Of a DNA stretch of 64,000 nt, positions 55,097 through 63,839 are shown piece by piece. The stretch spans positions 4,548,501-4,612,500 of the forward strand of contig NZ_CP018171.1 in NCBI RefSeq assembly GCF_001889605.1, written 5' to 3'. Every line of letters begins with the position of its first letter. Position 1 is the first letter of the stretch. A model generated the notes under the pieces. It was not told the origin of the DNA. It made no database searches and worked only from the letters and a program-made list of their open reading frames with translations. Origin of the DNA: Aquibium oceanicum (GTDB lineage: Bacteria; Pseudomonadota; Alphaproteobacteria; Rhizobiales; Rhizobiaceae). A program made the translations under genes and the position numbers.

Positions 55097-55109
55097 TTAA
55101 ACTGTTTAA
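55097..55109. promoter_or_regulatory. Palindrome TTAAACTGTTTAA upstream of the LacI-type gene
   Basis: A 13-bp perfect odd palindrome (TTAAAC-T-GTTTAA) in the LacI/DMT gap, a few bases upstream of the TTG start and ~30 nt upstream of the CTG alternative. Its location suits an autoregulatory operator or a promoter element. Binding is inferred. Confidence 0.5.
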
Positions 55110-55159
55110 GTCAGCTATAGGCGAAGGACTTTGCCCTGTTCAATGCTTTTCGTGCGGGA

Positions 55160-56080
55160 TCACTTCGGCGGCAGCGGCGCCGCGGTGGCCTTGAGCCGCA
55201 ACTGCCGCTCGCGATGAACGATGTAGAGGCCGCTCGCCACGATGATGAGCGTGCCGCCAAGCGTCCAGAGATCGGGCAGGTCGCCGAAGACGACGTAGCC
55301 GAGCGTCACCATCCAGACGATCTGCAGATAGGCGTAGGGTGCCAGCGCGGTGGTCGTGGCGACGCGATAGGCCAGGATCAGAAGGTAGTGGCCGAAGGCG
55401 CCATAGAAGCCGAGCGACAGCAGGATGGCCCAATGGAGCCATTCGTGGGGCATGGATCCGTAGATTGGCACGGCAGGCACCATCAGCACGACCGGCGCGA
55501 GGGCCGAGTAGAAGATCAGGCTTTCGGCGGTTTCCCGCGCGCCCATGTGCCGGGTCATGATGACGTAGAAGCAGTAGCTCAGCATCGATCCGAGCGCGTA
55601 GAGGTGACCTATCCCGAACACGCCCAGCCCCGGACGCGTGATGACGAGGACGCCGCCGAAACCGACGAAGACGGCGAGCCAGCGCCGCCACCCGGCCCAC
55701 TCCCCGAGCAGGGGCCCCGCCAGGGCGGTGATCACCATCGGTGCGAAGAATGCGATCGACACCGTCTCCGCCAGCTGCAGCGTCTGGAGCGCCAGGAAAT
55801 TGAACAGGGTAGACCCAAACAGGAACATCCCGCGCAACAGCTGCAGCGGCAGGCTCGCGGTGGCGAATAGCCCCAGCGACCGCCAGGGCCGCAGGAACAG
55901 GAAGGCGAGGACGGCGTGGCCGGCGAACCGTATCCAGGCGATGAAAGGCGGAGCGAACCCCTCGCTTGCGAGAAACTTCGCGCTGGAATCGAGGAAGGAG
56001 AAGGTCAAGCCGGCGCTGAACACCAGGAGGATCGCAACCACCGGCGTCGCCGCCTCCTGATGCCCGGAGCTGATTTTCAC
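55160..56080 (-). CDS. DMT-superfamily transporter (EamA)
   Basis: This ~306-aa inner-membrane protein has ten predicted helices in two EamA halves (LLVFSAGLTFSFLDSSAKFL; LLSLGFYGAFGHYLLILAYR). Such carriers usually export metabolites; the substrate is unknown. The start is uncertain: a GTG at 56080 is used here, a TTG is next to it at 56083, and a good AGGAGG lies just upstream of a GTG at VVAILLVFSAG. A frame in another register over the same DNA does not look coding. It lies upstream of the LacI-type gene on the same strand. Confidence 0.88.
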   Translation of the reverse strand: MKISSGHQEAATPVVAILLVFSAGLTFSFLDSSAKFLASEGFAPPFIAWIRFAGHAVLAFLFLRPWRSLGLFATASLPLQLLRGMFLFGSTLFNFLALQTLQLAETVSIAFFAPMVITALAGPLLGEWAGWRRWLAVFVGFGGVLVITRPGLGVFGIGHLYALGSMLSYCFYVIMTRHMGARETAESLIFYSALAPVVLMVPAVPIYGSMPHEWLHWAILLSLGFYGAFGHYLLILAYRVATTTALAPYAYLQIVWMVTLGYVVFGDLPDLWTLGGTLIIVASGLYIVHRERQLRLKATAAPLPPK

Positions 56081-56143
56081 CAAGGATTCGCCGTTGTCCG
56101 CCTGCTCGATCCTGTTTCAGGGATCGCAAATGGAAGAGCAAGC

Positions 56144-56180
56144 AAAAAAAAGCCGGCGCCCGGCCAAGCGTCGGGCGCCG
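56144..56180 (-). terminator. Rho-independent terminator for the MarR-type gene
   Basis: On the minus strand, the 9-bp perfect stem CGGCGCCCG/CGGGCGCCG (loop 9 nt) is followed by eight T. It lies just after the stop of the MarR gene at 56185 and before the DMT gene. Confidence 0.88.
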
Positions 56181-56184
56181 CGGG

Positions 56185-56655
56185 TCAGTCCTCGTCGTCG
56201 GCGTCTTCGGGCATTTCGGAGTGGGAATTGCCCGCGAGATTGCTTTCTATACGGGCGAGCAGCTTCGCCAGTGCCTTCTGCTCCTTCTTGTCGAGCCCCT
56301 TCAGCGCCTGCTTCTCCGTCTTGCGGACCGACTTCTCGATCGAGCGGATGGCATCCCTTCCCGCTTCCGTCAGGAAGATGTGCGACTGGCGCGCATCGTT
56401 TTCCGAAGCCCGCTTTTCCAGGAAAGCCTGCGCCTGAAGCCGGTTGATAGTCTTGGTCACCGTCGGCGGCCGAACGCCGAGCCGCGTGGCGAGCTGGCCC
56501 GGCGTCTGGCCGTCCTCGTGCGCCAGCGCCAGCATGATCTGGTCCTGCCCGGCATAGAATCCATGGTCGAGCAGCTTTGCCGCGAGCGCGGTGCGCGACA
56601 GGCGCGCGGCCGATTGCAACCGCGTGATCGCCGCGCCCTTTTCAGCCTTTGCCAT
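56185..56655 (-). CDS. MarR family transcriptional regulator
   Basis: This 156-aa regulator has the winged helix of MarR: MLALAHEDGQTPGQLATRLGVRPPTVTKTINRLQ with the wing ASENDARQSHIFLTEAG. The C-terminus (SHSEMPEDADDED) is acidic. Start at ATG 56655 with GGAGGGGGC upstream; an in-frame start at 56715 adds a basic leader. It diverges from the CobW GTPase gene, and its target is unknown. Confidence 0.9.
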   Translation of the reverse strand: MAKAEKGAAITRLQSAARLSRTALAAKLLDHGFYAGQDQIMLALAHEDGQTPGQLATRLGVRPPTVTKTINRLQAQAFLEKRASENDARQSHIFLTEAGRDAIRSIEKSVRKTEKQALKGLDKKEQKALAKLLARIESNLAGNSHSEMPEDADDED

Positions 56656-56919
56656 GCCCCCTCCATCCTCTCGGACCGTTCGCCCGAGCATAGATGACCG
56701 TCCCCGGAACTCCAATGCCGGGACCGCCCGCCTGGTGACCGTTTCCCGGCCAGCCGGCTAATTCGTCGGCGAACCCTTGGCAGACCTCTGTATCAGACAG
56801 ATGACACTTTTCCGCCGGTCTCCCGATGAAGGCGCGACCTCCCGCTTGGCCGCGTGCAATCTCGCCGCGGCCGTCCTATATGGCGGCAACACCCATCCTC
56901 CTCCGATCGAGGGCAAGAC

Positions 56920-57954
56920 ATGTCCGACCTTCAGACCCAGATCCCCGTCACCGTACTCACCGGCTATCTCGGCTCCGGTAAGACCACGCTGCTCAACCGC
57001 ATCCTCTCCGAAAACCATGGCCGGCGCTACGCCGTCATCGTCAACGAATTCGGCGAGATCGGCATTGACAACGACCTGATCGTGGAATCCGACGAGGAAA
57101 TCTACGAGATGAACAATGGCTGCGTGTGCTGCACGGTGCGCGGCGACCTGATCCGGGTCGTCGAGGGCCTGATGCGCCGGCCCGGCCGCTTCGACGCCAT
57201 CGTGGTGGAGACCACGGGGCTCGCCGATCCCGCGCCGGTCGCCCAGACCTTCTTCATGGACGACGACGTCCGCTCCAAGACGAAGCTCGATGCCGTGGTG
57301 GCGCTGGTCGATGCCAAGCACCTCCCCTTGAGGCTGAAGGACAGCCGCGAGGCCGAGGACCAGATCGCCTTCGCCGACGTCGTGGTCGTCAACAAGACCG
57401 ACCTGGTCAGCGAGGAGGAACTCGCCGCCGTCGAGGCGACCATCCGCGCGATCAATCCTTCCGCGAAAATCCACCGCACCCAGCGCGCCGGCCTCGACCT
57501 GGAAAACGTGCTCGACCGCGGCGCCTTCGACCTTAAGCGCGCGCTCGACAACGACCCGCATTTCCTCGAGCACGAGGACGAGGATCACGGCCACGAGCAT
57601 CATGATCACGATCATGACCATGCGCACCACCACCATGCGGCGCCCTCCCCGCTGCACGACGTGACGGTGCAGTCCGTTTCCATGCGCGCTGGCGAACTGG
57701 ACCCGAAGAAGTTCTTCCCCTGGATCGAGAAGATCACCCAAATGGAGGGACCCAACATCCTGCGCCTGAAAGGCATCATCGCCTTCAAGGACGACGCGGA
57801 GCGCTACGTGGTGCAGGGCGTGCACATGATCATCGAAGGCGACCACCAGCGCCCGTGGAAGGACGGAGAGGCCCGCGAGAGCCGGCTCGTCTTCATCGGT
57901 CGCGAACTGGACCGGGAACGGCTGGAGCGAACGTTCCAGGCATGCCAGGCGTGA
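56920..57954 (+). CDS. CobW/COG0523 family GTPase (metallochaperone-like)
   Basis: This 344-aa G3E GTPase has Walker [10 protein letters not shown] (residues 15-23), the CxCC metal motif GCVCC at 67-71, [10 protein letters not shown] (switch), and NKTD for guanine. Between the two domains it carries a histidine/aspartate/glutamate-rich loop (about residues 217-240) for metal binding. Such proteins supply Zn, Co or other ions. ATG 56920 is used; an in-frame start at 56854 is less likely. It forms a tight pair with the WD40 gene 8 nt downstream. No Zur box was recognised upstream. Confidence 0.92.
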   Translation: MSDLQTQIPVTVLTGYLGSGKTTLLNRILSENHGRRYAVIVNEFGEIGIDNDLIVESDEEIYEMNNGCVCCTVRGDLIRVVEGLMRRPGRFDAIVVETTGLADPAPVAQTFFMDDDVRSKTKLDAVVALVDAKHLPLRLKDSREAEDQIAFADVVVVNKTDLVSEEELAAVEATIRAINPSAKIHRTQRAGLDLENVLDRGAFDLKRALDNDPHFLEHEDEDHGHEHHDHDHDHAHHHHAAPSPLHDVTVQSVSMRAGELDPKKFFPWIEKITQMEGPNILRLKGIIAFKDDAERYVVQGVHMIIEGDHQRPWKDGEARESRLVFIGRELDRERLERTFQACQA

Positions 57955-57962
57955 TCTGAACC

Positions 57963-58937
57963 ATGCCCACCGTCGCTCCGCTCGACCTCGACGGCCACTG
58001 CATCGCCGCCGTCTTCCTGTCAGACATCCCGCATTTCGCGCTTGCCGACGGCACGGTGCACCGGCTCGACAACGGCCACAAGCAGGTGACCGCGCATGAT
58101 GGGCTGCTTTGCGCCACCGTCACCGAAAAGGGCGACAAAATGATCACGGGCGGCGAAGACGGCAAGGTCGTCGCCGTATCGCCCGCCGGAGCGATCGAGG
58201 TCCTGGCCGAGATCGGCCGCAAATGGGTGTCGAGCGTCGCATCCGGCCCGCAAGGCGCCGTCGCCTTCGCCTCGGGGCGCACCGCCTTCGTCCGCTTCGC
58301 TGACGGCAAGACCAAGGAATTGCAGCATCCGCGCACGGTCGAGGGCGTCGCCTTCTCGCCGAAAGGCATGCGGATCGGCGCAGCCCGCTACAACGGCGCG
58401 ACGCTGCATTTTCCCGCCGCCGACGGCAAGCCGGTCGAACTCGAATGGGCCGGCGCGCATACCGGCATCACCTTCTCGCCCGACGGAAACTTCGTCGTCA
58501 CCACCATGCAGGAAAACGCGCTGCACGGCTGGAAGATCACCGATGGCAAGCACATGCGCATGACCGGCTATCCGGGCAAGGTGAAGAGCCTGTCCTGGAG
58601 CGCGAAGGGGCGCTGGCTCGCAAGTTCCGGCGCGCCGGCCGCGATCGTCTGGCCATTCCAGGGCAAGGACGGCCCCATGGGCAAGGCGCCGCTGGAACTC
58701 GGTACGCGCGGCAACACGATGGTCACCGCCGTCTCGTGCCACCCGGCCGACGAGTTCGTCGCGATCGGTTATGCCGACGGCATGGTGATGGCCGCCCGCT
58801 TCGCGGACCAGAAGGAAGTGCTGCTGCGCCGTCAGGGCAAGGGCGCGATAACCTCGCTGGCCTGGGACCGCGCCGGCCGGCGCGTCGTCTTCGGCTCCGA
58901 AACCGGCGATTGCGGCGTCATCGACATATCGGGCTGA
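57963..58937 (+). CDS. WD40-repeat protein partner of the CobW-type GTPase
   Basis: This 324-aa protein looks like a seven-bladed beta propeller of WD40 type: KMITGGEDGKVVAVSPAGAIEVL, GITFSPDGNFVVTTMQENALHGW, SLSWSAKGRWLASSGAPAAIVWPF, and ITSLAWDRAGRRVVFGSETGDCGV. It lacks an export signal, so it is probably cytoplasmic. The 8-nt gap and shared direction imply co-translation with the GTPase; a protein partner or scaffold role is inferred. Confidence 0.88.
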   Translation: MPTVAPLDLDGHCIAAVFLSDIPHFALADGTVHRLDNGHKQVTAHDGLLCATVTEKGDKMITGGEDGKVVAVSPAGAIEVLAEIGRKWVSSVASGPQGAVAFASGRTAFVRFADGKTKELQHPRTVEGVAFSPKGMRIGAARYNGATLHFPAADGKPVELEWAGAHTGITFSPDGNFVVTTMQENALHGWKITDGKHMRMTGYPGKVKSLSWSAKGRWLASSGAPAAIVWPFQGKDGPMGKAPLELGTRGNTMVTAVSCHPADEFVAIGYADGMVMAARFADQKEVLLRRQGKGAITSLAWDRAGRRVVFGSETGDCGVIDISG

Positions 58938-58950
58938 CGCCCCCTTGTGT

Positions 58951-58967
58951 GGCGTCGTCACGACGCC
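58951..58967. terminator. Hairpin between convergent genes (weak terminator)
   Basis: GGCGTCG-TCA-CGACGCC is a perfect 7-bp stem with a 3-nt loop between the convergent WD40 and GNAT genes. It has no T-run, so termination would be inefficient or rho-assisted. Confidence 0.4.
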
Positions 58968-58991
58968 GGGATGGACAAAGGGACGGTCGGA

Positions 58992-59504
58992 TCAGGCTGT
59001 CAGGTCCTTGGCAAAGTACCGGACACGCCTCTCGCCGCCGTAGATCTCCGCCTCTCCGACCACCTCGAAGCCCAATGCGGCATGGAAGGCGTCCGAGGCC
59101 GGGTTCGGCGGATCGGAATTCACCTCCGCGGTCACGACCGTGTGGCCGGCTTGCTGCGCCTTTTCGAAGAAATGCTCGTAGAGCTGCCGCGCATGCCCGC
59201 GTCCGCGCGCGAAGGAGGCGACCGCGATCCGGTCGACATAGGCAAACCGCGGGTAGCGCTCGCGGAACCAGAGAAAGTTCGGACTGTCGTAGGGCGCGTC
59301 CTGATCGAAGCCGATCATGAACGCGTCCAGGTCGCCGATCCGGAAGGCCGCGAAGCACTGCGCCAGGAGATGCGACAGCCGCCCGGCGTCCAGCAGCGAC
59401 AATTCCGCCGCATGCTCGTTGTTCAGCGCCAGCACCGCGGGCTCGAAGGCCGCGGTGATCGGCTCGATGGCGGGCGGTTTCCTGAGGTCGTCGGCTGCTT
59501 TCAT
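58992..59504 (-). CDS. GNAT family N-acetyltransferase
   Basis: This 170-aa acyltransferase shows FAYVDRIAVASFARGRGHARQLYEHFFEKA, the acetyl-CoA-binding motif A region (R-G-R-G-H/A), and a final FHAALGFEVVGEAEIYGGERRVRYFAKDL. ATG 59504 is used; an in-frame start at 59576 is less likely. Its acceptor substrate is unknown. It converges on the WD40 gene and diverges from the radical SAM gene across 113 nt. Confidence 0.88.
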   Translation of the reverse strand: MKAADDLRKPPAIEPITAAFEPAVLALNNEHAAELSLLDAGRLSHLLAQCFAAFRIGDLDAFMIGFDQDAPYDSPNFLWFRERYPRFAYVDRIAVASFARGRGHARQLYEHFFEKAQQAGHTVVTAEVNSDPPNPASDAFHAALGFEVVGEAEIYGGERRVRYFAKDLTA

Positions 59505-59617
59505 GATGGGCGCACCATAGCGGCGGCCCGACGCGCCGCAAGACGATGCGCGCACGAATTCCAGTCGGCATGTCAAATTTCATAGCGCCGCCGCAATTCG
59601 GAACATATCATGAACTC

Positions 59618-60853
59618 ATGGCAACGCTTCCCCTCCGCGAGAAACTCGCGATCCTGTCAGACGCCGCCAAGTACGACGCGTCCTGTGCCTCCTCGGGCGC
59701 GGCGAAGCGCAATTCGCTGAAGAGCGGCGGCATCGGCTCCACCGAAAGCACAGGCATCTGCCATTCCTACGCGCCGGACGGGCGCTGCATCTCGCTCCTG
59801 AAGATCCTGCTCACCAACTTCTGCATCTACGACTGCACCTACTGCATCAACCGTTCGTCGTCGAACGTGCGCCGTGCCCGCTTCACGGTCGACGAGGTGG
59901 TGAAGCTGACGCTCGACTTCTACAAGCGCAACTACATCGAGGGCCTGTTCCTCTCCTCCGGTGTCATCCGCTCGCCGGACGACACGATGGGCGAGATGGT
60001 CGAGATCGCGCGCCGCCTGCGCATCGAGCATCGCTTCGCCGGCTACATCCATCTGAAGACGATTCCCGAATGCTCGCAGGAGCTGATCGAGAAGGCCGGG
60101 CTCTATGCCGATCGCCTGTCGATCAACGTCGAACTGCCGACCGACGAGGGGGTGAAGAAGCTCGCGCCCGAGAAGCGCCCCGAGACCATCCGCGTCTCCA
60201 TGGCGAGGCTGCGCTCGAAGATCGACGAGAAGTCCGAACCGACCCTGCGCACGAAGACGCGCGAGCGCTTCGCGCCCGGCGGCCAGTCGACCCAGATGAT
60301 CATCGGCGCGGACGCCACGCCCGACGCGACGATCTTGAAGACCAGTTCCCGGCTCTACGCCAGCTACCGCCTGCGCCGCGTCTACTATTCCGCCTTCAGC
60401 CCGATCCCGGATTCCTCCGCCGCTCTGCCGCTGATGAAGCCGCCGCTGATGCGCGAGCACCGACTCTACCAAGCGGACTGGCTGATGCGCTTCTACGGTT
60501 TCGGCGAAAGCGAGATCCTCTCTGCCCGGCCGGACGGCATGCTCGACCTCGCCATCGACCCGAAGCTCTCCTGGGCGCTCGCCAACCGCGCCATGTTCCC
60601 GCTCGATATCAACCGCGCCGACCGCGAGGCCTTGCTGAGAGTTCCCGGCCTCGGCACCAAGGTTGTCAAGCGGATCCTGGAGACGCGAAAACATCGCCGG
60701 CTGCGGCTGGAGGACGTCGGCCGCCTCTGCCAGTCGATCGCCAAGGTGCGGCCCTTCATCGTCGCCGAAGGCTGGTCGCCCGGCGGCCTCACCGATTCCG
60801 CCACCCTGCAGGCCAGGGTCGCTCCCGAACCCCGCCAGCTTTCGCTGTTCTGA
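59618..60853 (+). CDS. Putative DNA modification/repair radical SAM protein
   Basis: This 411-aa radical SAM enzyme has CIYDCTYC (C69, C73, C76), the CX3CX2C cluster motif, and a C-terminal helix-hairpin-helix segment (REALLRVPGLGTKVVKRILETRK) suggestive of DNA binding. It fits the TIGR03916-type family, known mainly for its genomic association with DUF4130/uracil-DNA glycosylase-like partners. Here that partner starts 2 nt downstream of the stop. The reaction is unknown. ATG 59618 is preferred over 59570 and 59546. Confidence 0.9.
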   Translation: MATLPLREKLAILSDAAKYDASCASSGAAKRNSLKSGGIGSTESTGICHSYAPDGRCISLLKILLTNFCIYDCTYCINRSSSNVRRARFTVDEVVKLTLDFYKRNYIEGLFLSSGVIRSPDDTMGEMVEIARRLRIEHRFAGYIHLKTIPECSQELIEKAGLYADRLSINVELPTDEGVKKLAPEKRPETIRVSMARLRSKIDEKSEPTLRTKTRERFAPGGQSTQMIIGADATPDATILKTSSRLYASYRLRRVYYSAFSPIPDSSAALPLMKPPLMREHRLYQADWLMRFYGFGESEILSARPDGMLDLAIDPKLSWALANRAMFPLDINRADREALLRVPGLGTKVVKRILETRKHRRLRLEDVGRLCQSIAKVRPFIVAEGWSPGGLTDSATLQARVAPEPRQLSLF

Positions 60854-60855
60854 CC

Positions 60856-62349
60856 ATGAGCGCACTTCCGAAACCCCTTCCCCGCATCACCATCCGGCTC
60901 GCCGGCCAGACCGATTTCGACGGCTGGCGGAAGGCTGCCCGCGCGCTGGCGATGCGCGAGATCCCCGCCGATCAGGTAGGCTGGGCGGTGTCAGGCGCCG
61001 CGAGCGCCGATCTCTTCGACGGCGCCGCGCCATCGCGCGACGCGGCTCCGGACGGCGGGACGGCATTCACCGTGCCGCGCTCTTTCGTGGAGGCGGCCGA
61101 AGCGGTGATCTGCCACTCGGATGCCGAGCGTTTTTCACTGCTCTACCGCATTCTGCTGCGGCTGCGCCGAGAACCGGACCTTTTGAAGATCGCCTCCGAT
61201 CCCGACGTGCGGCGTCTGGAGGCGATGGCGAAGGCCGTGCGCCGGGACATCCACAAGATGCGCGCCTTCGTGCGCTTCCGGCGCATCGGCTCGGGGGCAG
61301 ACGAGCGCCACGTCGCCTGGTTCGAGTCGCTGCATTTCATCGTCGAGCGCAACGCGCCCTTCTTCGTGCGCCGCTTCACCGGCATGCGCTGGACGATCCT
61401 CACGCCCTATGCCTCGGCCGACTGGGACGGCGAGCGCCTGGCGATCGGCCCCGGCGCCACCCGCGCCGACGCGCCGTCCGAGGACGATGCCGAAGCGCTG
61501 TGGCGCACCTATTTTTCCTCGATCTTCAATCCCGCGCGGCTGAAGGTGAAGGCCATGCAGGCCGAGATGCCGAAGAAGTACTGGCGGAACCTTCCCGAAG
61601 CCTCGCTCATTCCGGACCTGATCCGCGGTGCCGAAGACAAGGCCAGGGACATGATCCAGAAACTGCCGACCGAACCCGCCCCGCACCATGCCAAGGTGAA
61701 GGCGCGCCACTGGCCGGAACCGGATGTCGAGCCGGGTCCCGACGACGAAGGCGCGAACGCCAGCACAATCCCCGAACTGCGCGCCGCGGCGGAAGGCTGC
61801 CGCCGCTGCCCGCTCTGGCGCGATGCCACCCAGACCGTGTTCGGCGAAGGACCGGAAAAAGCGAAGGTCGTGTTTGTCGGCGAGCAGCCGGGCGACCAGG
61901 AGGACCTTGCCGGAAAGCCCTTCGTCGGCCCGGCGGGGAAAATGCTGGACGCCGTGCTAGCGGAAGCCGAGGTGGACCGCTCGGAAGTCTATGTCACGAA
62001 TGGCGTTAAACACTTCAAATTCGAGCCGCGCGGCAAGCGCCGAATCCACGCCAAGCCGAACGCCGGGGAGGTGAAGGCCTGCCGCTGGTGGGTCGACAAG
62101 GAACTGGCGATCCTGAAGCCCACCCTCGCCGTGGCGCTCGGCGCAACCGCCGCGCAGTCGCTGCTCGGCAAGACGGTCCCCATCACGAAGATGCGCGGCC
62201 AGGTGGTCGAACGCGAAGACGGCCTGCGCGTCTTCCTCACCATCCACCCCTCCTACATCCTGCGCATCCCGGAACCGGCCGACAAGGAGGCGGAGCGCGG
62301 AAGATTCTTGGCGGACATGAGGGCGGTCAGGGAACTGATGGCGGCGTAG
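60856..62349 (+). CDS. DUF4130-UdgX fusion uracil-DNA binding protein
   Basis: This 497-aa protein has an N-terminal DUF4130 domain (~residues 75-250: YRILLRLRREPDLLKIASDPDVRRLEAMAKAVRRDIHKMRAFVRFR-type pattern) and a C-terminal UdgX domain (~300-497). The UDG motifs are VFVGEQPGDQEDLAGKPF, the R-loop KRRIH (394-398, with the His known in UdgX to form a covalent link to DNA), and TIHPSYILR. CRRC and KACRW supply likely 4Fe-4S cysteines. UdgX binds uracil-DNA tightly after cleavage. ATG 60856 lies 2 nt after the radical SAM stop, so expression is linked. Confidence 0.92.
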   Translation: MSALPKPLPRITIRLAGQTDFDGWRKAARALAMREIPADQVGWAVSGAASADLFDGAAPSRDAAPDGGTAFTVPRSFVEAAEAVICHSDAERFSLLYRILLRLRREPDLLKIASDPDVRRLEAMAKAVRRDIHKMRAFVRFRRIGSGADERHVAWFESLHFIVERNAPFFVRRFTGMRWTILTPYASADWDGERLAIGPGATRADAPSEDDAEALWRTYFSSIFNPARLKVKAMQAEMPKKYWRNLPEASLIPDLIRGAEDKARDMIQKLPTEPAPHHAKVKARHWPEPDVEPGPDDEGANASTIPELRAAAEGCRRCPLWRDATQTVFGEGPEKAKVVFVGEQPGDQEDLAGKPFVGPAGKMLDAVLAEAEVDRSEVYVTNGVKHFKFEPRGKRRIHAKPNAGEVKACRWWVDKELAILKPTLAVALGATAAQSLLGKTVPITKMRGQVVEREDGLRVFLTIHPSYILRIPEPADKEAERGRFLADMRAVRELMAA

Positions 62350-62401
62350 CCGCGAGGTCACCGGCCGATCCCGGCGCCTGCCCTTCATCTACCTGTCGGC
62401 A

Positions 62402-62512
62402 TTTTCTCCCCGCAAGCGCGGAGAAAAGCGCGAACCCGCCACGATCCGCCGATGTTGCAAGTCGGGCCAAACACGGTCGACGCGGCTCCTTCTCCCCGCT
62501 CGCGGGGAGAAG
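62402..62512. repeat. Rhizobial-type intergenic palindromic repeat pair
   Basis: Two hairpin units sit in the 224-nt gap after the UdgX gene. The second (62489-62512) is CTTCTCCCCGC-tc-GCGGGGAGAAG, an 11-bp perfect stem followed by GTGCCCGAGAGGGCGATGAGGG-like sequence. The first (62402-62427) is an imperfect TTTTCTCC...GGAGAAAA version. This CTTCTCCCCG core resembles repetitive palindromes common between genes in Rhizobiales. Copy number in this genome cannot be seen here. Confidence 0.65.
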
Positions 62513-62573
62513 TGCCCGAGAGGGCGATGAGGGGCGGCGGGATGTGCGCGAGTCCGCGCCAAAAGCGCCACGA

Positions 62574-63839
62574 CTAACGCACCAGCACCGCCCGAAGATC
62601 GTTGACGTTTGTCCCACTCGGCCCCGGCACGAACAGGTCGCCGATCGCCCCGAACGCCGTCCATGCGTCGTTCTCGCCGAGCATCGCACGCGGGTCGAGG
62701 CCTGCCGACCGTAGGCGCGACACCGTGGCGAAATCGGCGAAGGCGCCGGCATTGTCCTCGGAACCATCAATGCCGTCCGTGTCGGCGGCGAAGGCGTGGA
62801 TGCCGTCGACGCCGTCGATGCCGAGCGCCAGGGACAGCAGGAACTCGGTGTTTCGCCCGCCCTTGCCCTTTCCGCGCAGCGTCACCGTCGTCTCGCCCCC
62901 CGACAGGATCACCACCGGCTTGCGAAACGGCCGGTCCCTCAACGCCACCTCGCGCGCGATCGCGGCATGCACGGAACCGACCTCGCGCGCCTCGCCCTCG
63001 ATCGCATCCGACAGGATGACGGCCTCGATCCCCTGCGCCCGCGCGGCCTCGGCCGCCGCCTCCAGCGACACGGCGGCCGAGGCGATGATGTGCGCCTCGT
63101 TGCGGATGAACCGCGCATCGTCGGGATGCGGTGCGTCGGCCTCGGGCGAACGCAGATGGTCCATCACCGCCTCGGGCAGCGCGATCCGCCATGTCTCGAC
63201 CAGCCGCAGCGCGTCCTGTCTCGTGGAAGCATCGGGCACTGTCGGCCCCGAAGACACCAACGACGGCCGGTCGCCGGGAATGTCGGAGACGAGCAGCGTC
63301 ACCACCTTCGCCGGCCAGGCCGCGGCGGCGAGCCGTCCGCCCTTGATCGCAGAGACGTGCTTGCGGATCGTGTTCATCGCCGAGATCGGCGCGCCGGAGG
63401 CAAGCAGCGCCTGGTTGACGGCGATCTCGTCGTCGAGCGTCAGGCTTCCCGCCGGCGCGGGCAAGAGAGCCGAGCCTCCTCCCGAGACGAGTGCCACGAC
63501 GAGATCGTCCTCCGACAGGTCCGAGACCGTCTCCAGAAGCCGCCGCGCGCCCTCCAGCCCCGCCGCGTCGGGCACGGGATGCGCCGCCTCGACGACCTCG
63601 ATCGACCGGCAGGGCACGGCATAGCCGTAGCGGGTGACCACCAGGCCCTCCAGCGGCCCGTCCCAGACATCCTCGAACGCCCTTGCCATTTGTGCGGAGC
63701 CTTTGCCGGCGCCGACGATGACGGTACGCCCGGCCGGCTTCGGCGGCAGATGGCTGCCGATCACGCGCGCCGGATCGGCCGCCGCGACGGCGGCGTCATA
63801 GAGCGAGACGAAGAATGCCCTCGGATCGATCTCGCTCAT
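62574..63839 (-). CDS. Glycerate kinase type-2 family protein (DUF4147)
   Basis: This 421-aa enzyme matches the glycerate 2-kinase (TtuD/GckA) family: VIVGAGKGSAQMARAFE, LVSGGGSALLPAP, LLVSDIPGDRPSLVSSGP, LSGGETTVTL and GKGGRNTEFLLSLALG. It phosphorylates glycerate made from hydroxypyruvate or tartronate semialdehyde. It overlaps the hydroxypyruvate-isomerase-like gene upstream by 4 nt, so the two act together. ATG 63839 is chosen over 63860. The palindromic repeats lie downstream. Confidence 0.92.
   Translation of the reverse strand: MSEIDPRAFFVSLYDAAVAAADPARVIGSHLPPKPAGRTVIVGAGKGSAQMARAFEDVWDGPLEGLVVTRYGYAVPCRSIEVVEAAHPVPDAAGLEGARRLLETVSDLSEDDLVVALVSGGGSALLPAPAGSLTLDDEIAVNQALLASGAPISAMNTIRKHVSAIKGGRLAAAAWPAKVVTLLVSDIPGDRPSLVSSGPTVPDASTRQDALRLVETWRIALPEAVMDHLRSPEADAPHPDDARFIRNEAHIIASAAVSLEAAAEAARAQGIEAVILSDAIEGEAREVGSVHAAIAREVALRDRPFRKPVVILSGGETTVTLRGKGKGGRNTEFLLSLALGIDGVDGIHAFAADTDGIDGSEDNAGAFADFATVSRLRSAGLDPRAMLGENDAWTAFGAIGDLFVPGPSGTNVNDLRAVLVR

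Noticed and set aside
60070-60855. An N-terminal extension of the UdgX protein starting inside the radical SAM gene.
   Set aside because: The extension is Arg-rich shadow sequence; ATG 60856, 2 nt after the radical SAM stop, gives the expected DUF4130 N-terminus.
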